Shown: one piece after another, positions 22,835 to 31,057 of the stretch
Numbering within the stretch: position 1 is the first letter of the stretch
Layout: every line of letters begins with the position of its first letter
NCBI GenBank assembly: GCA_037349105.1
Contig: JAYJMM010000004.1
Span: 1,329,001 to 1,393,000, forward strand
DNA length: 64,000 bases
Source of the DNA: Limnomonas spitsbergensis
Taxonomy: Eukaryota; Chlorophyta; Chlorophyceae; Chlamydomonadales
Direction of reading: 5' to 3'
Translations under genes and position numbers: made by a program
Notes under the pieces: model-generated
Seen by the model: only the letters and a program-made list of their open reading frames with translations
The model's database searches: none
Told to the model about the DNA's origin: nothing

Positions 22835-25800
22835 TGATTCCTGATGACACGGATGATATGAGTTGCTGTAATGCATTTGATACTGCAGCTGCTTTTGATT
22901 TTGAAATTAATGGCATTTCTTCATTTTCCACTCGCATTCATGTGCCGCAGATGGACACGCTGTCGGAGAAACAAAAAGCTCTAAGAGGAACAGCTTCTTC
23001 AAGAGTTGAAGATTGCCGCTTGCTTTTGCAGGATTTGCCTCCTTCCCACTATACTTCACTGCAGCTGCAAGAACTGTCGAAAGAAGGCAATCCTACTGGA
23101 AAGGGGATTCGATCAATAAATTCTACACCTGTTCCTCAAACCAGCATTCTTACTGCTGTGCAAGAAGGTGTGTCACTTATTGAGCTGTTTGGTGGTATGT
23201 GCGGAGGGTTAGAATGCATGCTGAAAAATGGCATTCGCATCAACCACTATTACTATGCTGACATTGATAATGGCGCAAGGGTTTGTGCCAAACACAGACT
23301 TAAGTTGCTCATGGACGAATATCCCAATCTGTTGGGTCATGATGCTATTGCTGGCACATTCAACCAACTGCCGCAGGATGTGTACGAAATAAATGAAAGA
23401 CATCTCATTAACATTGGATGTCTTGATGGTACCCAATGGATGCTAACAACAGGGTTTATGTGCACTGACCTGTCCTCTGCAGGGAAACGTACAGGATTAC
23501 AAGGAGAGAAAAGTTCCACATTTTTCCCTCTTATTAAAATTCTAGGATCTCTGCAGCATATGCAACAAGGGAGACGACCACCCATGTACCTAATTGAGAA
23601 TGTTGCTGTACAATTTGCTATTGCAAAATCGCAGGCTATGACAGCAGGATTCCAGGAACTTACGGAGAGGCTGGGACACACAGTATGTTTTGACGCTGTT
23701 GCTGTAGGTAGCTATGCCCACAGGCTGCGTAATTATTGGCAAAATATATGTTCCCCTGCTTCTTTGCAGTTGGTTATGATGTCCTTTGTCCGTGATGATA
23801 CATTGCGCCTGACTGACATATTGGACCATGGAAGAAATCCCCGTACCTGTTTTAAAGTCAACAGGTACCCATATCATCCAGCCAATATATTGAACGAACC
23901 TCTACGAGTTTTTCCTACAATGGTTGCTAGGATTGAATCTTATGCGTTCCGTCCCAACCCTGAATATGAACCTGGACTTGTTTTGGAAACTGATCAAGCA
24001 GGAATTGTCACTAGACACGCCCTGACTATTCATGAGCGTGAACGTGCCATGGGATATGCGACTGACTGTACTGCTGGCAAAGACCTGATCTTTTCTGTGC
24101 GTCACAGAATCGTTGGAGGCGCTTTCGATGCAAATGCTGTCAGTCATCTGCTTGCTGTGGGAATTGCAGTTCGATTTGCAGATATTCCGCCTTCGCAGGA
24201 AATTTTTTCTGCATTCAATAACTTTCTCCCTCATTCCTTTGCCACTTCAGGACTGGAGCTGGGGGGGGATAGTGATCAGATATCTCAGCAGCTTAATCAT
24301 TTATTTGCTGCTGGAGATTCCCTGATCTTACATGCAGCTCAGTCCTTAGCGGCTGAGTTCATAGAGCAACCCATGACTCGTGAGGAAGAGTCTCATTCAT
24401 TTGCAGATATCTGGCTGGATAATAATGCTATGCAATATTTGAGGCGTACCACTGACACAATGTTGCCCATGCTGACCCCTGTAGAACGCAAGCGTCTTCA
24501 ACGACGAGCTGCGCTCTATCTATGGTCTGCTGAAAAGTGTATTCTTTATCGACGAATGCCAGGCGGTACAACCAAGGTGGTACCACCCCCTGGTGACCGG
24601 TTGGCACTCGTTCACAAAATGCATGTAGAGAATGGTCATTATGGCAGGCGCCGCACGACGGGGCTTGTCATGATGACTCACTGGTGGGTTGGTTTATATA
24701 ACGACTGCAAAAGAGTGGTCCAGTGCTGCGAGGCCTGTGATTACACTAAAGTATCGTTTAATGCTATGCAGCCCGTTATGCATCCCTTACCCATCAGAGG
24801 ACTTATGTACCGCTGGCACCTGGATCTTTCTGGTCCTTATACGGCCTCTAACCGTGGCCACACCTATGTTATGGTAGCTGTAGAAAGCTACTCTAAATGG
24901 ATTGAGGTATTTCCTATGACTGCTAAATCATCTAAAGAAGTAGCTTACCATTTCCTGCACGGCATATTGGCACGATTTGGGGCTTGCGCTGAAGTTGTCA
25001 CAGACGGTGGTGGGGAGTTTCAGGGTGAAATGGACTCGCTGCTTGTCCGTGCCATGATTGATCATAGAGTAACCAGTTCTTTCCATCCCCAAGCCAATGG
25101 GCAAGCGGAAAGGCTGGTAAAGACTGTAAAAACTGCATTATCAAGGCACTTGCACGTTTCAAGAGAGCCTCGAGAATGGGACATGTATTTACCCTGGATA
25201 GCACTCGGGTACCGAGTCACTAAGCATGCTAGCACCTTGATGAGTCCCTACCAGCTGCTGTTTTCCTGTGAACCAGTCATCCCTCCCGCTATCATGGAAA
25301 GGTTGAATGGGGATCAGGCAGTGGATTACCTGGATGTGGATGCTGCTGCTGAACTTGTACTGTCCCGTTCTGAATTGCTAGCCAAGAACTGCGTGATGGT
25401 CGGTCAGAATCTTCTGGTTGCTCAACAGCGAGATACCCTGCGTTACGCAAGGCTTCGTAGCGGAGGTTACCTCCCATCAATAGCTAAGTATACTGAGGGG
25501 CAGTTTGTGTATGTGCGGGATGAGAACCGGCTGCACTCCACTGCAAGACCTTACGTGCTTCGAGTGTTTGATGACCGGCCAAGTGGAGTCATTATCCTGG
25601 TTGGTCGCAATGGGGTGACTGTGGCTGAGAACGCTATTAACTGCGCACCATGTCATCTGCCCATAGAGGGACTCTTACCCCCATCCAAAAGATGGCAAAA
25701 GCCAGCACTAGACTTCCCTTGCCAGAGATGTCTGCTGCCTGATAATGCTAAGAAAATGATTCTGTGTGGCAGTTGTGGTCGAGGCACTCACACGTATTGT

Positions 25801-26970
25801 TTGGTACCACGGCTTACTACTGTCCCTGCTGGTTACTGGATTTGTGAGCAATGTAGGACTGCTGGAGCTGATGCTACTGGTGCTGCAAGACGTGATGTTG
25901 CGGCGGAACTGGAGGAACCAGCGACCGCTGTGACAGGTTACCAGCTGCGGCCTGCTAAGCAAAAGAAGGCAGGAAGGGTGATGGGAGCCGCCAATGGCGG
26001 TGGCCTTGGTGAGGATGAAGGAGAAGGACCCGCCGAAGACAGGGAAGATGACGCAGATTGTCTTGCCGGGACCGCCGCAGGCGGTGCCGGAAGCAATGCG
26101 AATGAGCCTGTCGGGATTGGTGCAGTTGTCAGCAAAGGGGAAATCATTGAGGAGGCGCAACCTGATGATCAGCGCCCTACCCGTGCATCCGTGAGAATCC
26201 GCGTCCCCAACAAGAGGTTCGAAAGTCATGTCACTCATCCTTGGGTGCCCTCAGATTTCATCAACTGGGGTGTTCGCGGAAATGCGGTGGATGCCCTCAA
26301 GTCCTTGATGCCTGGAGTGTGGCGAGAGCGCGATGAAACTGCGGTCTACTTGGGCAACAGGGTGCCGGGAGGATGTTCGTACCAACTCCACCCTCCTTCA
26401 CCTCTCACCATTGAAGACAGCGACTGCAACACCCTGCTGGACTGCCTTGACCTATCCCTGTCCCCCAGCATTCTCTTGCTGTTCAAGGATAATGGGCAAG
26501 CCACTGAACTTCTGCAGAACAGCCAGCTTTACCCTTACCCTCGATCCCTCCATGTTCTTACCAATTCGGGCATCGGTGTCAACGTCCCTGCAGACTACTG
26601 TTCTGATCCGTTGCAACCCTCCACCTACGAGTTTCTGCTGCGACAGCATGGGCTGCACGTTCTTATCACAAACCCTCCGGCTGAATACGCTGATATCTCC
26701 TGTGCTCTTGCGGTCAAGTACGCGCGTCATGTGGCCTGCTGCCTAGTCACCCAAGATTTCCTAAAGTGCCATCCTGCAAGGTTTGAGTGGCTATCCCAGC
26801 TACGGAGAGAAAGGCGGCTTGTCATTTTGCAGTCTGTCAGCTTCACAGCAGGTCTGGGAGTTAACCGGTCCATTCATGGTTGCTGTAGCAATAAAGTATG
26901 GATCCTTGTGTTTGCATCGGCAGCTATCCGCGCTCGCATGATCCCACCAATGCACACGTTCATCCGTTGA
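22834..26970 (+). CDS. Retrotransposon polyprotein: C5-DNA methyltransferase - integrase - PHD finger - methyltransferase-like domain
   Basis: Intact, 1378 codons from ATG 22834; an in-frame TTG at 22819 is less likely as the start. Residues about 110-440 match C5-cytosine methyltransferases: motif I ELFGGMCGGL (117-126), catalytic loop GFMCTDLSSAGKR with Cys210 (PC changed to MC), IENV with Glu255, HRLR (296-299) in the QxRxR position, LTIHERERAMGY and a final ANAV. Integrase follows: HHCC finger (His594 to Cys635) and catalytic Asp664, Asp724, Glu759. A C4HC3 PHD finger occupies 963-1007 and could steer integration to chosen histone marks. The C-terminal 200 residues resemble phage-type N6-adenine methyltransferases around ITNPPA (1278-1283), but the aromatic residue of the usual NPPY/F is replaced. 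No polymerase is present. The ORF is AT-richer than gag. Cytosine methyltransferase and integrase assignments are firm; the last domain is tentative. Confidence 0.88.
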   Translation: MIPDDTDDMSCCNAFDTAAAFDFEINGISSFSTRIHVPQMDTLSEKQKALRGTASSRVEDCRLLLQDLPPSHYTSLQLQELSKEGNPTGKGIRSINSTPVPQTSILTAVQEGVSLIELFGGMCGGLECMLKNGIRINHYYYADIDNGARVCAKHRLKLLMDEYPNLLGHDAIAGTFNQLPQDVYEINERHLINIGCLDGTQWMLTTGFMCTDLSSAGKRTGLQGEKSSTFFPLIKILGSLQHMQQGRRPPMYLIENVAVQFAIAKSQAMTAGFQELTERLGHTVCFDAVAVGSYAHRLRNYWQNICSPASLQLVMMSFVRDDTLRLTDILDHGRNPRTCFKVNRYPYHPANILNEPLRVFPTMVARIESYAFRPNPEYEPGLVLETDQAGIVTRHALTIHERERAMGYATDCTAGKDLIFSVRHRIVGGAFDANAVSHLLAVGIAVRFADIPPSQEIFSAFNNFLPHSFATSGLELGGDSDQISQQLNHLFAAGDSLILHAAQSLAAEFIEQPMTREEESHSFADIWLDNNAMQYLRRTTDTMLPMLTPVERKRLQRRAALYLWSAEKCILYRRMPGGTTKVVPPPGDRLALVHKMHVENGHYGRRRTTGLVMMTHWWVGLYNDCKRVVQCCEACDYTKVSFNAMQPVMHPLPIRGLMYRWHLDLSGPYTASNRGHTYVMVAVESYSKWIEVFPMTAKSSKEVAYHFLHGILARFGACAEVVTDGGGEFQGEMDSLLVRAMIDHRVTSSFHPQANGQAERLVKTVKTALSRHLHVSREPREWDMYLPWIALGYRVTKHASTLMSPYQLLFSCEPVIPPAIMERLNGDQAVDYLDVDAAAELVLSRSELLAKNCVMVGQNLLVAQQRDTLRYARLRSGGYLPSIAKYTEGQFVYVRDENRLHSTARPYVLRVFDDRPSGVIILVGRNGVTVAENAINCAPCHLPIEGLLPPSKRWQKPALDFPCQRCLLPDNAKKMILCGSCGRGTHTYCLVPRLTTVPAGYWICEQCRTAGADATGAARRDVAAELEEPATAVTGYQLRPAKQKKAGRVMGAANGGGLGEDEGEGPAEDREDDADCLAGTAAGGAGSNANEPVGIGAVVSKGEIIEEAQPDDQRPTRASVRIRVPNKRFESHVTHPWVPSDFINWGVRGNAVDALKSLMPGVWRERDETAVYLGNRVPGGCSYQLHPPSPLTIEDSDCNTLLDCLDLSLSPSILLLFKDNGQATELLQNSQLYPYPRSLHVLTNSGIGVNVPADYCSDPLQPSTYEFLLRQHGLHVLITNPPAEYADISCALAVKYARHVACCLVTQDFLKCHPARFEWLSQLRRERRLVILQSVSFTAGLGVNRSIHGCCSNKVWILVFASAAIRARMIPPMHTFIR

Positions 26971-27673
26971 TACATTAGCGTACTGCTTTCTTGTGACAGA
27001 ATTTAACTGAGTTTCATTCGTTGACTTTTACAATTGACTGTGTACCTGAGCGGAATTTTCACTGGATCTGGGGGGGGCTTCTGGGAAATGGGATTTGACT
27101 TTACTGGTGCAGAAACTGATATTTAGGATGATACTTGATTTCAAACAAAACAAAACAAATAAAATTGTGTGCAGTTTTCAATATCTGGGGGGGGAAAGGT
27201 TGTTGTGCATAATACGCACTTTTAGGGTTTAGGAGGTGTCTATCGTGAGGTGGCATTCTCATATGTCTGGCGCGAGCCTATAGGCATCCCCGATCAGGTG
27301 TTAGTTAGGTGGTCGGGAAGTTTGAGATGGTGTGGATTGGGAAACCAATTGCACTAGAGCAGGGCTGATGTAGTCTTCTGGACTTGGGGTCGATTGGGCC
27401 CTGGGGGAAGGTGAACAGTACCGATGGTGACGAGAACTGGGCTCTTCAGCTTGAAGAGGGTTCCTTAAAGCGACTGTGGCGAGTTACGGTAATGCGTAAA
27501 AGTCACAGCTAACGTACACATTATATCGGAGGTTATTTTTCCTACCGGTACTTGTGCCCCATGGACTCTGGGCAGGGCCCAGGGGTGGGAAGTCTGATAA
27601 CAATACGCAGTTCTTAAAACGCTGTCGTACTTGTTTATTCTTGCCTCCAGTGTTTTTCGACCTGGGGGGGGAA
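26971..27673 (+). other. 3' non-coding region and polypurine tract of element B
   Basis: Parallels 21092-21876 with small insertions and deletions. G7-G8 tracts occur near 27070, 27187 and 27664. The last is immediately followed by the TG that opens LTR3. Confidence 0.75.
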
Positions 27674-28531
27674 TGTCTTGTGTTCTTTTCGCTTGGTGCA
27701 CCCATTCCTTAGGGTGCACCTCTGTGCCGCGACAGCTGTCACGACGTATGACTGCACCGTGCGTTTGACTGCGCCAACTGCTTTTTCGGTTGGAAGTTAT
27801 GTGTGAACATGTACAAGTGTGTTTGCCGTCTTAGAGGATCCCGAACTGGGTCCTTTACTTTTTCTTTCTTACTTTGATCTCACGGCCTACAATAGACTCC
27901 TAACGTTTCTAGCTATTGTTCCTGATTATCAATCTGCAAGTTAATCGTCAATCCAAGTCTTACTAAGGGGAAACTGGCAGAGCAACTAGGCCAACAGCGA
28001 CTCTATAAGCATCAACAAGTCTCCTGATACGAAGCTGGCAGTGCATCTAGGCCAACAGTCGACCATCTGCAGCAATTAGCGTTATTCCTGCCTCTTAACA
28101 AGGCATATCTCCAGTCTTACAGCTGGATATTACCACCAACCCACCATCACACCTCCAATCTACAGCCTTTCCTTTGGCTCCAAGTCGACCGTCTGATTTA
28201 TCAGAGATATCTTCACTCATCAGAAGTCGCCAAGCAAGCGACTCATCACACAGATCAACGGCCACAATCGCCCAAGATCGTCCCAAGAACCCCATAAGTA
28301 CCTCAAGTGTCGAGGCTTTACGAGATCTTGTCAACAGTATCGAAGAAGTCCAGGTGAAGTAGCAAGAGCTATCACATGTTATCGAGCTGATTTCACTGAG
28401 TTACAGCAGTGGATCGAGAAGCTCTTACTATAAGCTCTGTAAGAGTTTATTAGTACTTGTTTAAACTTAATGTCTTGTGTTCTTTTCGCTTGGTGCACCC
28501 ATTCCTTAGGGTGCACCTCTGTGCCGCGACA
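27674..28531 (+). repeat. LTR3 (3' LTR of element B)
   Basis: X (27674-27734), core (27735-28470) and X (28471-28531), with outer TG...CA ends. The core shows about 30 differences from LTR1 and LTR2, so it is an older or different lineage copy. No obvious target-site duplication can be assigned, because the left end of element B is not a clean terminus. Confidence 0.8.
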
Positions 28532-28930
28532 ATGCTTCCTAGTTCCTACTCCAGGTGACAAGGCTGCGTAGTCAATTTGCAACTTGGCTGAGCCCTGTCA
28601 CAACTTGGCTTTGCTAGTGACTACCGCTATACTGCAACAGATCATAAAGTCTGCTTTCGAAGACGAACCGTTTTCGTCTTGGGTATCTTCACCGAAAGAG
28701 GCTTAGATGCATTTCCCGCCTGAACATTAGGTTTTGTTCTGGGCCATACTAATACGCGGGCAATCCTCCTGGGTCTCGAGCCACAGCAAATAACAGTTTC
28801 CCAAAAATAAGCACCTCCATTGGTTAGGTACGTACCTGGTTTCTCTTAAGCGGCCACATAAGACTGGGCTTCAGCAATTTGAGCATCGCAATTAACCATT
28901 TAGAACAGCAACAAAAAACATGAATATATG
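28532..28930. other. Non-coding gap between LTR3 and LINE fragment
   Basis: About 400 bases with no coding signal or recognised repeat. Confidence 0.5.
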
Positions 28931-28936
28931 ATGCTT

Positions 28937-30385
28937 GTTGAAGGGGGGGCAGGAAAACAAATCAGTGACCCCATCACCCCTACTTCTCCAAAACTCATCC
29001 GTTTGACATGGGAGTTGCACCTGTTATTTGATGAGGCAGAGGGTATAAAGGGAGCAGGTAGACGTTGTGTCAACAAAGGGAGGGCAGCTTTGTATGCCAT
29101 GGTCCGGAGATGTCATGAGCTTGACATACACAATGTTCACATTAAATGTCATATTTTTGACTCTTTGGTGAAGCCTATTCTGTTTTATGGGTGTGGAATT
29201 TGGGGACCAGGTCTCCTTGCGAAAGGAGTCGGCTTGACAGATACTGGTTTCTCTAGAGATTTGGAGGTAATTCACAAGGGTTTCCTTAGGCAGTGTCTGG
29301 GTCTTCGCAAGTGTGTGGCCGAGTATGTTCATGAGTGAACTGCACCGTGAACCCCTTATCTTAAGTCTTTTTCAGCAGACCCTGAGTTTTTGGAATATAA
29401 TGAATCTGAGGCCTGACAATGACCTTGTGAAAATGGCTATGCAGGAAAGTTGTGATTTGGCGAAGGCTGGCACTTCACTTTGTTGGGCTGGTTTTCTGTC
29501 TACGACATTGATGACTCTGGGTATTGATTTATCGACTTCTTCAGCCAATACCTCTTTGGATATTGAGGTCATTGTGAATTCAGCTAGGGATCAGTGGCTT
29601 TCCAAAATTTCCAGGGACATGCCACGTACGGCCCTGTCAGTACGTGCTACTCCTGACTCAGAACGCTCGGGGTTCAAATTGTTTACGTTCTCTAAGTGGT
29701 TCCAAATTAAGTGTGATGTGAAGGAGACTTTCTGGTACAATTTGAGTAAGCCTAATATTATTTTCGCTGTAGCCCGGTATCGGATGGGGTCGCATTGGCT
29801 GAATGTTGAGACGGGGCGCTTTGAGAAATCCGGTGTGCCTCGTAGCGAGAGGATTTGTAGATGTTGCAATCTTTAATATCGGGAGGATGAGCTTAACATG
29901 ATTTACTGCCCGTTCTATACAGACCTTCGTTTTCAGTTTAACCTTACTTTCCATAATTTCCTAGAGGACGAGGATGAGGCCATGAAACGGTACGCAGATG
30001 GAGTGTGGGGCAAACTAAATGCAGCGGATCCTGCATATGTGTTCTGGAAGAAATTTGGTTGTTTTATCTTTCAGTGTATGATGAAAAGAGAGAATCATCT
30101 CGAAACTGTGCCAAAATTCCTGTCTCCCCCCTAACTCTCTAGGCGGTGCTCAATCGAACTCTTTTGCACCCACGTCCTGTTCATGGCTGGGGCTTATCTT
30201 CTGCACTATGGGGTTCATTCCCATGCCACTGTCGTGGTTGTGTGCTAGTTGCTTGCCCAGGGGGGTCACTGGTTTTCGCTTTCTGTCCTAGTGTATCAAG
30301 TGCATGTACCGGTTTACGGGCACATGTCCCATGTATCAAGTGTGATGCTCTGTTGGACTGTAAAAACTTTACAAAAACTTAACCT
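28937..30385 (+). pseudogene. 5'-truncated LINE (non-LTR retrotransposon), family A
   Basis: The first frame carries the end of the reverse-transcriptase/thumb region typical of algal LINEs (KGRAALYAMVRRC, FDSLVKPILFYGCGIWG, VIHKGFLRQCLGLRK). The frame breaks near 29330, continues in another frame to 29876, meets a stop, and resumes with the C-terminal zinc-binding segment: ICRCCNL before the stop, then MIYCPFY after it. The coding part ends at 30134. A 3' UTR follows to about 30385, with the terminal sequence GGACTGTAAAAACTT; a second copy of this tail lies at 53388-53575. The catalytic reverse-transcriptase motifs are missing, so the copy is dead. Confidence 0.8.
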
Positions 30386-31057
30386 AAGGACTTTTGGGAG
30401 GGTATCTCGGCTTCAAGAAAAAAACCAAACGTTTTTTTAGGGGCTTGGACCCCCCCCCTAGTTTGACATGCGTTGACCGGGCACTTAACGTTGACCGTTG
30501 ACCATGCATAGGGGGTCGCTGGAAAGCCCTGGACCTGCCCTGTGCAATGAGATCTTCACATTATGCAGTTTTGTCGGGGTTGAAATGGTATTCACAAAAT
30601 AAGCTTTTGTGCAATCTACGAAATACTCATTGTTTGGCTCTCTGTACCCTAGTTACCGTTGGGCCAAAAAGCTGTTTAAGACCAGATATGGAAAGCTCTC
30701 GTCAAGCTCTACAATTTAAGATGATGGGGTGTTTCCAGTTTTTCTTGCCCCCCCCTCGATGCTTGTTGGTAATCTTGCAAAAAAGATATCAGTCCCAAAT
30801 CCAGTGGCTCCCGAATCATACAACATGATACATGCATCACATTGGCATTTTCGAAATACTTGAAACACATTGTAATATTGTATTGTACTGGTATGATGAG
30901 TCTGGGTATTTACGGGGACCGTACCATATTTCTCATGAATCAAATGTACATGCTACATATTGAAACAGCCGCAGGTCCCTGGCCACGTGCATCTAAGCAT
31001 CATTGTATGATCGAATCAATCACACGAACGAGGCCCATGCCCCATTCATGTGGTTGT
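30386..31057. other. Non-coding region downstream of RFT1
   Basis: Between the LINE tail and the stop of the minus-strand flippase gene; contains that gene's 3' UTR. C-rich and T-rich runs, no recognisable gene. Confidence 0.5.

Larger units (their letters stand above)
21877..28531 (+). mobile_element. Retrotransposon element B (LTR2 - methyltransferase/integrase ORF - LTR3)
   Basis: Consists of LTR2, about 35 codons of an upstream ORF, the intact methyltransferase-integrase ORF, a G-rich 3' region with polypurine tract, and LTR3. Gag, protease, reverse transcriptase and RNase H are missing. LTR3 differs from LTR2 at roughly 30 positions in the core, so the two are not a recent pair. The block is probably a 5'-deleted element joined to element A through a shared LTR. 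Confidence 0.7.

Noticed and set aside
26450..26970. Calling the C-terminal retrotransposon domain a functional adenine methyltransferase
   Set aside because: The key aromatic residue of the NPPY/F motif is missing in both copies and motif I is not clear; only fold-level resemblance is claimed.
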